Numbered from the stretch's first letter, positions 1 through 7,756 are shown. The stretch: DNA of 17,634 nt from Rhodoferax sp. (GCA_029865675.1 JARXAU010000228.1:1-17634), one strand, 5' to 3'. The notes: generated by a model not told the origin, from the sequence alone. A program made the numbers and translations.

Positions 1-105
1 CGCATGGGTCTGTCCGGCACCGCGTTGCGTCTCCCTTTGACCGCGCTGACAGAAGCCAATCGCCCAGAGCTTGAGCGCTTGCTGCAAGCCACCGGCTTAA
101 TCTAA
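1..105 (+). CDS. dapA: 4-hydroxy-tetrahydrodipicolinate synthase, C-terminal end (partial)
   Basis: Frame 1 is open from the first base to a TAA at 103-105 and encodes 34 residues including GTALRLPLTAL and ending in LLQATGLI. The tail resembles the C-terminal helix of DapA, which condenses pyruvate with aspartate semialdehyde in lysine and diaminopimelate synthesis in the cytoplasm. The position directly upstream of bamC supports this, because dapA-bamC is a conserved pair in proteobacteria. The catalytic barrel lies outside the window, so the call rests on the tail and the context. The gap to bamC is 21 bases, so the two are probably co-transcribed. Confidence 0.75.
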   Translation, partial: RMGLSGTALRLPLTALTEANRPELERLLQATGLI

Positions 106-126
106 CCCCGAATCCAGAGGTACTTT

Positions 127-1212
127 GTGAACCCATATTTCAAGTTGACCGTTCTGGTGGCAGCCACCTCGCTGGTCGCCTGCACGGTGCTCGATGGAGA
201 GAAAGTGGACTACAAGTCCAACGCCAAGGCACCCTCCTTGATGGTGCCGCCCGACCTCACTCAGCTGTCCAAAGACACTCGTTACTCCATCGTTAATGGG
301 GGCGTTTCAGCAGCCGCCTCAAAAACGCCGACCACCCCAAGCGCCAGCGGGCAGCCAATGGCGCTGACTGGCATGGCAGACATCAAAATTGAGCGGCAAG
401 GCAATCAACGTTGGTTGGTCGTCAACCGCAGTGCAGAAAGTCTGTGGGTTCCGTTGAAGGACTTTTGGCTCGAAAGCGGTTTCACCCTGAGCATGGAGCA
501 AAGCGGCCTAGGGATTATGGAAACCGAGTGGAACGAAAACCGCGCCAACATCCCGCAGGACATCATTCGCAGCACCATCGGTAAATGGATCGACGGCTTG
601 TATTCAACCTCGCTCAGGGACAAGTACCGCACCCGCCTGGAAAGCCGCAGCGACGGCAACACCGAAATTTTTGTTTCGCACCGGGGTATGGAAGAGGTCT
701 ATGCGAGCGACCAAAAAGGCCAAACGGTCTGGCAGCCGCGCCCCGCAGACCCGGAGCTTGAGGCCGAGTTTTTGCGCCGTTTAATGCTCAAACTCGGCGC
801 CAGCAAAGTGCAAGCGGCCCAAGTGGGCACGGTAGCCGACGCCAAACCCATCGCAGTCGCAAGCACGATCAACGGGCAACCGGTTGTGCAATTGAATGAA
901 AACTTTGACCGCGCATGGCGCCGCGTAGGCCTCGCACTAGACCGCACTGGTTTTACCGTGGAAGATCGCGACCGCAACAAAGGGATCTACTTCGTGCGCT
1001 ATGTGATGGCGGACACCCAGCAGGCAGACGCTGGATTCTTCAAAAAACTCTTTGGCGGTTCCACCAAAGAAGCGGGAGCGGCAAAGTACCAGATCACGGT
1101 TCGCAGCGTGGGCGACAAAACGACCGTTGCAGTGCTGAACGATCAGGGCTTTGCTGAGATTTCTGACACCTCCAGCAAGATTGTCAGGGTACTCGTCGAC
1201 GACTTGAAGTAG
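127..1212 (+). CDS. bamC: Outer membrane assembly lipoprotein BamC (NlpB)
   Basis: This 361-residue protein is the BamC lipoprotein of the BAM complex, which inserts beta-barrel proteins into the outer membrane. The N-terminus is a lipoprotein signal with lipobox LVAC and the acylated cysteine at residue 19. It is followed by an extended segment (about 27-45, VDYKSNAKAPSLMVPPDL) that matches the unstructured BamC region known to lie along BamD. Two helix-grip-like domains follow (about 85-225 and 240-361), with the typical LWVPLKDFWLESGF motif near residue 105. The start is GTG at 127, with AGAGG at 116-120 six bases upstream. It ends just before a strong terminator, so the dapA-bamC unit stops here. 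Confidence 0.93.
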   Translation: MNPYFKLTVLVAATSLVACTVLDGEKVDYKSNAKAPSLMVPPDLTQLSKDTRYSIVNGGVSAAASKTPTTPSASGQPMALTGMADIKIERQGNQRWLVVNRSAESLWVPLKDFWLESGFTLSMEQSGLGIMETEWNENRANIPQDIIRSTIGKWIDGLYSTSLRDKYRTRLESRSDGNTEIFVSHRGMEEVYASDQKGQTVWQPRPADPELEAEFLRRLMLKLGASKVQAAQVGTVADAKPIAVASTINGQPVVQLNENFDRAWRRVGLALDRTGFTVEDRDRNKGIYFVRYVMADTQQADAGFFKKLFGGSTKEAGAAKYQITVRSVGDKTTVAVLNDQGFAEISDTSSKIVRVLVDDLK

Positions 1213-1232
1213 CGCTGGACCCGCAAGCGGGA

Positions 1233-1266
1233 CGAAAAAAAACCACCATAAGGTGGTTTTTTTTCG
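1233..1266. terminator. Bidirectional intrinsic terminator between convergent bamC and a small lipoprotein gene
   Basis: A perfect inverted repeat has two 15-base arms (1233-1247 and 1252-1266) around an ATAA loop. The core is ACCACC/GGTGGT flanked by eight A on one side and eight T on the other, so each strand gives a GC stem followed by a U-tract. It lies 20 bases after the bamC stop and 13 bases beyond the stop of the minus-strand lipoprotein gene, so it should serve both genes. Confidence 0.92.
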
Positions 1267-1279
1267 TAATAAAAAAGTA

Positions 1280-1468
1280 TTACTTGGAAGCTTCCGAAGC
1301 AGCTGGTGCAGCGGCGGGCGCAGCGGATGCGTCAGCAGCAGGTGCAGCAGATGCGTCAGCAGCAGGCGCAGTAGCCATAGGAGCGGGAGCAGCAGCTTCT
1401 TCTTTTTTGCCACAAGCAGCGAGAGCAGCAGCAGCGATGACAGCTGCCAAGATGAGAGTTTTGTTCAT
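1280..1468 (-). CDS. Small Ala/Pro-rich lipoprotein of unknown function
   Basis: This is a 62-residue secreted lipoprotein. It has a short positive N-terminus (MNKT), a hydrophobic stretch rich in Ala, and lipobox LAAC with the modified cysteine at residue 19. A GKKEE charged patch follows, then a low-complexity tail of Ala, Pro, Asp and Ser. The tail contains two copies of an eight-residue unit (ADASAAPA) encoded by a 24-bp tandem repeat. I chose ATG at 1468 because the signal peptide starts there; the open frame runs further upstream but those residues do not look like a leader. No Shine-Dalgarno sequence is visible before this ATG, only a U-rich stretch. Similar tiny lipoproteins are common in Comamonadaceae, but I know of no function. 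Confidence 0.8.
   Translation of the reverse strand: MNKTLILAAVIAAAALAACGKKEEAAAPAPMATAPAADASAAPAADASAAPAAAPAASEASK
1320..1367. repeat. Two-copy 24-bp tandem repeat inside the small lipoprotein gene
   Basis: Two adjacent 24-bp units (1320-1343 and 1344-1367) share GATGCGTCAGCAGCAGG and differ at only two positions by eye. The unit length is a multiple of three, so copy-number change would lengthen or shorten the Ala/Pro tail without breaking the frame. Confidence 0.85.
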
Positions 1469-1681
1469 GTTTGAAAAAATAGAGTGAGTTAGCGAAACAA
1501 TTTCCGGAGATTGCCTGGATGGCGGGCCACCCAAACTCCAACAAAAAGATTTTGACTCCCTTTTCATCAGAGCGCCGAAGTATACAAGACGGTGCATTCA
1601 AATAGCGGGTAAACCCTGTCGCTCACTCGGGGCACACCATTTGCATCTTTATTTTTAAATTAATTACCATAATTCTCAAAT
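1469..1681. other. Intergenic leader of the small lipoprotein gene, with a possible minus-strand -10 element
   Basis: No convincing gene is present. On the minus strand TATACT (1579-1584 in plus coordinates) could be a -10 element for the lipoprotein gene, giving a leader of about 100 bases. The TTGAAT at 1596-1601 lies only 11 bases away, too close to be its -35. The part next to roxA (about 1645-1681) is strongly AT-rich and may help end roxA transcription, but no hairpin is evident. Confidence 0.35.
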
Positions 1682-2824
1682 TTATTTCTCCAATGGGTGA
1701 TTCATCCAGCCAGCTTGGAACCATTCGGCGATTAATCCCCGTGCAGGTTGGCTCAATCGCGCTAGCTGCGCCCCAGAAAGTGCCTGCTCGTCGGCTAACG
1801 ATCGGATCAAACCCGCATCTCGGCCTGAAGCAAGAAAACTCTCGCCATTAATGAAGACATGGGCGTCGTCGTACAGCATGGTGGTGCGCCGGTCCAGACA
1901 CACGCCCTGGTTTGCATCAAATTCCACGGGTGAACTCTCGAACCAGACTTGGGCTTTAGGCTCAGTCAAGTACTCACCCAAAGCGCGCTGGATGGCCAAA
2001 GGATCGCGCAACACCTTATCCATTGCAGATTGGGCAAACTGTGCCAGCGCCGCGGGAATTCGGGCAGCCTGCGACTGCGCGCCTTGGCCCGGGTCGGGGT
2101 ACAGCGCATCGCCTGCTTCGTCACGCGCCTGCTCGGCCAGCCGCTGCAAAACCTCTTGCGCCAATTCGCCCGCAGCGGGAGCGCGAAAGCCAATGGAATA
2201 GGTCATGCATTCGCCAAGGGCTACGCCGTCGTGGGCGTACCTTGGCGGCAGGTACAGCATGTCACCGGCGTCCAGTACAAACTCCTGCTCGGGCTCGAAT
2301 TGGGCCAATATTTTCAAGGGCATGCCAGGCTGCAAATCCAGGTTTTTTTGCCGACCAATGCGCCAGCGTCGCTGACCTTGGGCTTGGAGCAAAAACACGT
2401 CATAGCTGTCAAAGTGCGGGCCCACGCCGCCGCCATCACCGGCGTAGCTGACCATGACATCGTCCAGGCGCGCGTCAGGCACAAAGCGAAACTGGTCGCG
2501 CAAGGCGCGCACGCGCGCGTCGTACAAGTCCACGCTTTGCACCAGCAGCGTCCAGCCCGGCTTTTTGAGTGCGGGCAGGGCTTTGCGGGCGAACGGCCCT
2601 TGCTTGAGGCGCCAGGGGGTGGCCGCCACCTCGGGGGTTTGAATCACCAGGCGCGACTGCACGTCGTCTTGCGCGGCCAGGTCAAACAGTTCGGCACGCT
2701 CCAGCGGCGCGGAAAAACCGGGGATGGCTTGGCGGATGACCAGTGGCTTTTTTTGCCAATGCCGCTTCATAAAGGTCGCGGGGGACAAGCCACCGAGCAG
2801 GGTAAGGGGGAGATCGATGTTCAT
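1682..2824 (-). CDS. roxA: JmjC/cupin 2-oxoglutarate oxygenase, RoxA (YcfD)-type ribosomal protein arginine hydroxylase
   Basis: This 380-residue cytoplasmic protein belongs to the JmjC-cupin family that includes E. coli RoxA/YcfD, which hydroxylates an arginine of ribosomal protein uL16 using Fe(II), O2 and 2-oxoglutarate. The iron-binding triad is visible: HFD (His137, Asp139) in GPHFDSYDVFLLQ and a distal His198 in PPRYAHDG. The N-terminus (LLGGLSPATFMKRHWQKKPL) matches the family, and the C-terminal part (about 225-380) fits the dimerisation and winged-helix region. I chose ATG at 2824, with AAGGA upstream; a longer frame to 2872 adds residues unlike the family. It diverges from the FKBP gene with 55 bases between starts. 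The exact substrate is inferred from the family. Confidence 0.85.
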   Translation of the reverse strand: MNIDLPLTLLGGLSPATFMKRHWQKKPLVIRQAIPGFSAPLERAELFDLAAQDDVQSRLVIQTPEVAATPWRLKQGPFARKALPALKKPGWTLLVQSVDLYDARVRALRDQFRFVPDARLDDVMVSYAGDGGGVGPHFDSYDVFLLQAQGQRRWRIGRQKNLDLQPGMPLKILAQFEPEQEFVLDAGDMLYLPPRYAHDGVALGECMTYSIGFRAPAAGELAQEVLQRLAEQARDEAGDALYPDPGQGAQSQAARIPAALAQFAQSAMDKVLRDPLAIQRALGEYLTEPKAQVWFESSPVEFDANQGVCLDRRTTMLYDDAHVFINGESFLASGRDAGLIRSLADEQALSGAQLARLSQPARGLIAEWFQAGWMNHPLEK

Positions 2825-2879
2825 GGCGAAGGCGTCCTTGGGGAAAAATAGGCGTGATCGAAGCTGCGACAATTGTGCG

Positions 2880-3413
2880 ATGGAAATTTATGACAACTGC
2901 GTGGTCGCGCTGACCTGGGTCCTTCAAGACACTTTGGGGGAAGAATTGGACGTACTGGACGAGCCGGTCGAGTTTTTGCTCGGCGGCAAAGACCTGCTAC
3001 CGGTCATCGAAGAAGCCTTGCAGGGCCACCGCGTGGGCGCCAAGCTGCAATTGCAAATTGAGCCGGAACAGGCCTTTGGCGACTTCAACGACCAGTTGCT
3101 GTTTCTGGAGTCACGCGCGCTGTTTCCGGCAGAACTGCAAGTCGGATTGACGCTAGAGGGCTCCGCCCTGCCCCCCGGCTGCAACCCCGATGCGCCCAAG
3201 AACGCACTGTTCACCGTCACCGACATTTATCCCGAGCACGTGGTACTAGACGCCAACCACCCACTCGCAGGCATTGCGATTCGCCTCAGCCTGCGCGTCG
3301 AAGGCGTGCGCGAAGCCACCGAAGAAGAGCTGGAGCGCGGCTCCACCGGCACCGGCTTTTTCCGTATCGAAGCCTTACCTGGCGCCGACCGGGGGGACGC
3401 CCTGCTGCATTAA
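2880..3413 (+). CDS. SlyD-like FKBP-type peptidyl-prolyl isomerase, no metal-binding tail
   Basis: This 177-residue protein resembles SlyD-type FKBPs, folding helpers that isomerise Xaa-Pro bonds and hold unfolded chains with an inserted flap domain. The FKBP half (residues 1-70) has LLGGKDLLPVIEEALQGH in place of the SlyD region with GSLISGLETALEGH. The flap region (about 75-135) includes FGDFNDQLL, and EHVVLDANHPLAG returns to the FKBP fold. The last part (REATEEELERG) is near-identical in SlyD. E. coli SlyD continues into a His/Cys-rich nickel-binding tail, but here the chain ends after about 20 further residues without His or Cys clusters, so nickel delivery is unlikely. ATG at 2880 matches the family start; the Shine-Dalgarno is weak. 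It converges on dut with a 21-base gap. Confidence 0.85.
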   Translation: MEIYDNCVVALTWVLQDTLGEELDVLDEPVEFLLGGKDLLPVIEEALQGHRVGAKLQLQIEPEQAFGDFNDQLLFLESRALFPAELQVGLTLEGSALPPGCNPDAPKNALFTVTDIYPEHVVLDANHPLAGIAIRLSLRVEGVREATEEELERGSTGTGFFRIEALPGADRGDALLH

Positions 3414-3434
3414 GCGCGGGCGCCGGATAAGGGC

Positions 3435-3881
3435 TCAGGCCTTGCCGGTCGACCCGTAGCCGCCCTCGCCGCGCTGGGAGGCGGCAAACTCGTTGACGAT
3501 GTTGAACTGCGCCTGCACCACCGGCACGATGACGAGCTGCGCAATGCGCTCCATGGGCTCGATGGTGAAGGCCACCGCGCTGCGGTTCCAGGCGCTGACC
3601 ATGAGCTGGCCCTGGTAGTCGCTGTCAATCAAACCCACCAAATTGCCCAGCACGATGCCGTGTTTGTGGCCCAGGCCTGAGCGGGGCAAGATCAGCGCCG
3701 CGAAGTTCGGGTCTTGCAAGTAAATCGCCATGCCGGTGGGCACCAACTGCCAGGCATTGGGCTGCAATGTCAGCGGCGCGTCCAGGCAGGCGCGCAAGTC
3801 CAGCCCGGCGCTGCCCGGCGTGGCATAGGCGGGCATTTGCTCGGTAAGGCGGGCATCGAGAATTTTGACGTCGAGTTTCAT
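3435..3881 (-). CDS. dut: dUTP diphosphatase (dUTPase)
   Basis: This 148-residue enzyme hydrolyses dUTP to dUMP and diphosphate, keeping uracil out of DNA and supplying dUMP for thymidylate synthesis. It is a homotrimer in known relatives. All five conserved dUTPase motifs are present in order: PGSAGLDLRA, PRSGLGHKHG, GLIDSDYQG, ERIAQLVIVP and the C-terminal RGEGGYGSTG lid. Length and order match bacterial Dut. The ATG lies 18 bases after the coaBC stop, matching the coaBC-dut (dfp-dut) order of many proteobacteria, so the two are likely one transcript. Confidence 0.97.
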   Translation of the reverse strand: MKLDVKILDARLTEQMPAYATPGSAGLDLRACLDAPLTLQPNAWQLVPTGMAIYLQDPNFAALILPRSGLGHKHGIVLGNLVGLIDSDYQGQLMVSAWNRSAVAFTIEPMERIAQLVIVPVVQAQFNIVNEFAASQRGEGGYGSTGKA

Positions 3882-3899
3882 GGTTGGTACATCTATCGA

Positions 3900-5120
3900 T
3901 TAGCGGTTTGCAGCGGGCAGGCGTTGGGCAATTTCGCGCACCAGCGTGCGCGACAGGCTGAGTTTGCTGGCGCGGGGAATGTCGACTGCGCCGTATGCGT
4001 CCACCAGCAGCAGCGCGTTGTCGTCCTGGCCAAAGGTGGCGGGGCCAATATTGCCTACCAACAAGGGCACGCCCTTTCTTTGACGCTTGGCCGTAGCGTG
4101 GGCCAGCAGGTCGTGGCTCTCCGCCGCAAAGCCCACACAAAACAGCGCGCCGCTTTGTGCGCGGTCGGAAGACGCCAGCGTGGCCAGAATGTCCGGGTTT
4201 TCCTGCAAGGCCAGGTGTGGCACTGCGCCGGAGCCGTCTTTTTTGATCTTTTGGTCGGTGGTCGCCACCGGGCGCCAGTCGGCCACTGCGGCCGTCGCAA
4301 TAAAGATGCTGGCCTGGTCTGCGTGCGCCACGCAGGAGTGCAGCATGTCTTGCGCCGACTCCACGTTGATGCGGCGTACGCCCTGCGGCGTGGCCAAGGC
4401 CACCGGGCCGGCCACCAGGGTGACCTCGGCGCCCGCCTCTTGCGCCGCGCGCGCCAGGGCAAAACCCATCTTGCCGCTGGATCGGTTGGTAATGCCGCGC
4501 ACCGGGTCAATCGCCTCAAACGTTGGCCCGGCGGTGATCAACACGCGCTGACCTGCGAGCAGCTTGGGCTGGAAAAAGGCCACCACGTCCGCCAGCAATT
4601 CGTGCGGCTCGCGCATACGGCCGTCGCCAGTTTCACCGCAGGCCTGGTCGCCTGAGCCCACGCCAAACACAGTGGCGCCGTCGGCGCGCAGTTGGGCCAC
4701 ATTGCGCACCGTGGCCGGGTGCGCCCACATTTCGCGGTTCATAGCCGGGGCCAGTAGCAGCGGCACGGATTCAATGGGGCGAGCCAGACACATCAGGCTC
4801 AGCAAGTCGTCAGCACCCCCGTGCAGCAGCTTGGCCATGAAGTCGGCGCTGCACGGCGCGATCAAAATCACGTCTGCCTCGCGGCTTAAGTTGATGTGCG
4901 CCATGTTGTTGGCCTCGCGCGCGTCCCACTGCGAGGTGTAAACCGCGCGCTGGCTCAGGGCTTGCAGCGTGACAGGGGTGATGAACTGCGCCGCCGCCTC
5001 GGTCATCACCACCTGCACGGTAGCGCCTTCTTTGATGAGCGCGCGGCACAGCTCGGCGGCCTTGTAGCACGCGATGCCGCCGCTGAGTCCCAAAACAATG
5101 TGTTTTCCGTCTAAATCCAT
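3900..5120 (-). CDS. coaBC: Bifunctional phosphopantothenoylcysteine decarboxylase / phosphopantothenate-cysteine ligase
   Basis: This 406-residue protein carries two successive steps of coenzyme A synthesis. CoaB joins 4'-phosphopantothenate to cysteine using CTP, and the flavoenzyme CoaC decarboxylates the product. The CoaC half (1-185) shows GLSGGIA at the FMN site, the catalytic His75 in NMAHINL, PAMN at 125-128, and Cys161 in ACGETGDGRM. The CoaB half (about 190-406) starts with VLITAGPT and has DPVRGITNRSSGKMG, AAVADWRP, the KIKK lysines near 291-294 and VGFAAE. I chose ATG at 5120, which opens MDLDGKHIVLGLSGG; the frame extends upstream to 5201 through residues unlike the family. Its upstream region is shared with the divergent pyrG, whose enzyme makes the CTP that CoaB uses. 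Confidence 0.96.
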   Translation of the reverse strand: MDLDGKHIVLGLSGGIACYKAAELCRALIKEGATVQVVMTEAAAQFITPVTLQALSQRAVYTSQWDAREANNMAHINLSREADVILIAPCSADFMAKLLHGGADDLLSLMCLARPIESVPLLLAPAMNREMWAHPATVRNVAQLRADGATVFGVGSGDQACGETGDGRMREPHELLADVVAFFQPKLLAGQRVLITAGPTFEAIDPVRGITNRSSGKMGFALARAAQEAGAEVTLVAGPVALATPQGVRRINVESAQDMLHSCVAHADQASIFIATAAVADWRPVATTDQKIKKDGSGAVPHLALQENPDILATLASSDRAQSGALFCVGFAAESHDLLAHATAKRQRKGVPLLVGNIGPATFGQDDNALLLVDAYGAVDIPRASKLSLSRTLVREIAQRLPAANR

Positions 5121-5188
5121 GCAAAACGCCCCGCTTGAATACGGCCAAGGGGGCCGAAATGGACCCCCGTCGCAATGTAGCAGACACC

Positions 5189-5194
5189 TATAAT
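5189..5194 (+). promoter_or_regulatory. Candidate -10 element of the pyrG promoter
   Basis: An exact TATAAT lies 43 bases before the pyrG start in the divergent coaBC-pyrG region. No good -35 hexamer is visible 16-18 bases upstream, so the promoter is only half supported. It would give a leader of about 37 bases. Confidence 0.4.
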
Positions 5195-5237
5195 TGCCCA
5201 TTACCAGCTTCCCGAGCCGAACGGCTTAACCACTGAC

Positions 5238-6905
5238 ATGACCAAATTTGTCTTCGTCACCGGCGGTGTGGTCTCTTCCCTGGGCAAGGGAATTGCATCC
5301 GCCTCGCTCGCCGCGCTTCTGGAATCGCGGGGTCTGACAGTCACCCTGATCAAGCTTGACCCCTATCTCAATGTAGACCCCGGCACCATGTCGCCCTTGC
5401 AGCACGGTGAGGTGTTTGTGACCGACGATGGCGCAGAGACCGACCTCGACCTGGGCCACTACGAGCGCTTTGTGGAAACCCGCATGCGTAAGGCAAACAA
5501 TTTCACCACCGGGCAAATTTACAAAAGCGTGCTCGACAAAGAGCGTCGGGGCGACTACCTGGGCAAAACCGTACAAGTGATTCCGCACGTCACCAACGAA
5601 ATCCAAGAGTTCGTCAAACGCGGCGCGCGCTTGGGCGAGCCTGATGCGGTAGACGTTGCGATTGTGGAAGTGGGCGGCACGGTGGGCGACATCGAGTCCT
5701 TACCGTTTTTAGAAGCCGTGCGCCAGATGAGCCTGAAGTTGGGGCCGAACAACACCGCGTTTGTGCACCTGAGCTATGTGCCCTGGATTGCCGCAGCCGG
5801 CGAACTCAAAACCAAACCCACGCAGCACACGGCCAAGCAACTGCGCGAAATCGGCATCCAGGCCGACGCCTTGATTTGCCGCGCCGACCGGCCTATCCCT
5901 GACGAAGAGCGTCAGAAAATTTCGCTGTTTTCCAACGTGCCTGAATGGGGTGTGATCTCCATGTGGGACGTGGACACGATTTACAAAGTTCCACGCATGC
6001 TGCACGAACAAGGCTTAGACGGCCTGATTTGCGACAAGCTGCGCCTGAACACGCCCCCGGCCAAACTCAAACGCTGGGACGATCTGGTCTATGAGACCGA
6101 GCACCCGGCGGGCGACGTGACGATTGCTATGGTCGGCAAGTACGTGGATTTGTCCGACAGCTACAAGTCGCTCAACGAGGCACTGCGCCATGCGGGCATG
6201 AAAAACCATGTCAAGGTGAAGATCAGCTACATCGACTCCGAGACCATCACGCCTGAGACGGTGCAGCAACTGGCCAAGTTTGACGCCGTGCTGGTGCCCG
6301 GTGGTTTTGGCAAGCGCGGCATTGAAGGAAAAATCTGCGCCGCCCGCTTTGCCCGGGAAAACAAGGTGCCCTATTTGGGCATTTGCTTGGGTATGCAGGT
6401 CGCCACCATCGAATTTGCCCGCCACGTGGCCGGTTTGACAGGTGCCAACAGCACCGAATTTGAGCCCGAGAGCCCCAACCCGGTGATCGCCCTGATCACC
6501 GAGTGGAAGGGCAGCGACGGCACCATCAACACCCGCGACAAAAACTCTGACCTGGGCGGCACCATGCGCCTGGGCGCGCAAAGCTCGGACGTGGCCAAAA
6601 ACACCATTGCCCACGCTATTTACGGCGACGTTGTCACCGAGCGCCACCGCCACCGCTACGAGGCCAATGTGCATTACCTGGACCGCCTGCGCAGCGCCGG
6701 GCTTGTGATCTCAGCCCTGACCCAGCGCGAGCACCTCACCGAAATGGTCGAGCTGCCCCAAGCCGTGCACCCCTGGTTTGTCGGCGTGCAGTTCCACCCC
6801 GAGTTCAAGTCCACCCCGTGGGACGGACACCCGCTCTTCAACGCCTTCATCAAGGCGGCGCTGGAACACCAAACGGGCAGCAAAACCTTGAAGGTGGCGG
6901 CATGA
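5238..6905 (+). CDS. pyrG: CTP synthase (glutamine-hydrolysing)
   Basis: This 555-residue enzyme makes CTP from UTP, ATP and glutamine in the cytoplasm. The N-terminal synthetase domain (1-265) has the P-loop-like GGVVSSLGKGI (9-19), KLDPYLNVDPGTMSP, HGEVFVTDDGAETDLDLGHY and the nucleotide-site segment KTKPTQHTAKQLREIGI. The C-terminal class I glutamine amidotransferase domain (about 295-545) has the nucleophile Cys383 in GICLGMQ and the His520-Glu522 pair in VQFHPEF. Length and motif order are normal. The Shine-Dalgarno is weak, but the ATG opens exactly at the conserved MTKFVFVTGG. Its stop overlaps the kdsA start by four bases (ATGA). Confidence 0.98.
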   Translation: MTKFVFVTGGVVSSLGKGIASASLAALLESRGLTVTLIKLDPYLNVDPGTMSPLQHGEVFVTDDGAETDLDLGHYERFVETRMRKANNFTTGQIYKSVLDKERRGDYLGKTVQVIPHVTNEIQEFVKRGARLGEPDAVDVAIVEVGGTVGDIESLPFLEAVRQMSLKLGPNNTAFVHLSYVPWIAAAGELKTKPTQHTAKQLREIGIQADALICRADRPIPDEERQKISLFSNVPEWGVISMWDVDTIYKVPRMLHEQGLDGLICDKLRLNTPPAKLKRWDDLVYETEHPAGDVTIAMVGKYVDLSDSYKSLNEALRHAGMKNHVKVKISYIDSETITPETVQQLAKFDAVLVPGGFGKRGIEGKICAARFARENKVPYLGICLGMQVATIEFARHVAGLTGANSTEFEPESPNPVIALITEWKGSDGTINTRDKNSDLGGTMRLGAQSSDVAKNTIAHAIYGDVVTERHRHRYEANVHYLDRLRSAGLVISALTQREHLTEMVELPQAVHPWFVGVQFHPEFKSTPWDGHPLFNAFIKAALEHQTGSKTLKVAA

Positions 6906-7756
6906 AATTATGTGGGTTCGACGTTGGGCTAGAACACCGCATCTTCTTGATCGCGGGTCCGTGCGTGATCGAGTCCGAACAATTGCAAATGGACACGGCG
7001 GGGACATTGAAGGAAATCACGGCCAGCTTAGGCATTCCGTTTATCTTCAAGAGCAGTTTTGACAAAGCCAACCGCTCCAGCGGCAGCACTTTTCGAGGCC
7101 CTGGCATCGACAAGGGTTTGGAGATATTGGCCAAGGTGAAGCGCGAATTGCAAATTCCGGTGCTAACTGACATTCACAGCGAGGACCAGATTGCCCAAGT
7201 GAGCAGCGTGGTCGATGTGCTGCAAACGCCGGCGTTTTTGTGCCGCCAGACCGATTTCATCCGCGCTGTCGCCCAATCGGGCAAGCCGGTAAACATCAAA
7301 AAAGGCCAGTTTTTGGCGCCAGGCGACATGAAGAACGTGATCGACAAGGCCCGCGCGGCCGCCCGTGAACTGGGCTTGAATGAAGACAACTTCATGGCCT
7401 GCGAGCGTGGTGCAAGCTTTGGCTACAACAACCTAGTGAGCGACATGCGCAGCCTGGCCATCATGCGCGAAACTGGCGCGCCGGTGGTGTTTGACGCCAC
7501 GCACTCGGTGCAACTGCCCGGCGGGCAAGGCACCAGCAGCGGCGGCCAGCGCGAAATGGTGCCGGTGCTGGCGCGCGCGGCAGTGGCGGTGGGCGTGGCC
7601 GGTTTGTTCATGGAAACGCACCCAGACCCGTCTAAGGCTTTAAGCGACGGCCCCAACGCGGTGCCGCTCAAGCACATGCGCGCGCTGCTAGAGACTTTGG
7701 TGGCGCTGGATGACGTCACCAAAAAAACCCCGTTTCTGGAAAACAACTTCCAATAA
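6902..7756 (+). CDS. kdsA: 3-deoxy-D-manno-octulosonate 8-phosphate synthase, metal-dependent type
   Basis: This 284-residue enzyme condenses phosphoenolpyruvate with arabinose 5-phosphate to give KDO-8-phosphate for the lipopolysaccharide inner core. Family motifs include FKSSFDKANRSS (near 49-60), RGPG, LPAF-like QTPAFLCRQTD, ERGASFGYNNLVSDM and VFDATHSVQ. Cys21 in AGPCVIES stands where the metal-independent E. coli enzyme has Asn. With His201, Glu238 and Asp249 it reproduces the metal ligand set of the Aquifex aeolicus enzyme, so this KdsA is predicted to be metal-dependent. The ATG at 6902 overlaps the pyrG stop, and AAGG precedes it, so translation is probably coupled. It shares its strand and run with pyrG and eno. 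Confidence 0.97.
   Translation: MKLCGFDVGLEHRIFLIAGPCVIESEQLQMDTAGTLKEITASLGIPFIFKSSFDKANRSSGSTFRGPGIDKGLEILAKVKRELQIPVLTDIHSEDQIAQVSSVVDVLQTPAFLCRQTDFIRAVAQSGKPVNIKKGQFLAPGDMKNVIDKARAAARELGLNEDNFMACERGASFGYNNLVSDMRSLAIMRETGAPVVFDATHSVQLPGGQGTSSGGQREMVPVLARAAVAVGVAGLFMETHPDPSKALSDGPNAVPLKHMRALLETLVALDDVTKKTPFLENNFQ

Noticed and set aside
1579..1601. A complete sigma-70 promoter (TTGAAT with TATACT) for the small lipoprotein
   Set aside because: The two hexamers are only 11 bases apart, too close for one promoter; only the -10 is kept as a weak possibility.
1949..2851. A 300-codon plus-strand open frame opposite roxA
   Set aside because: The minus-strand gene shows the conserved iron triad and family N-terminus; the plus frame has no domain signal.
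3414..3434. A terminator between convergent fkbp and dut genes
   Set aside because: The 21-base gap contains no hairpin with a T-tract.
3714..4655. A 313-codon plus-strand open frame over dut and coaBC
   Set aside because: It is antisense to two clearly conserved genes, has no recognisable motif and is rich in His, Gln and Ala as expected of a shadow frame in GC-rich DNA.
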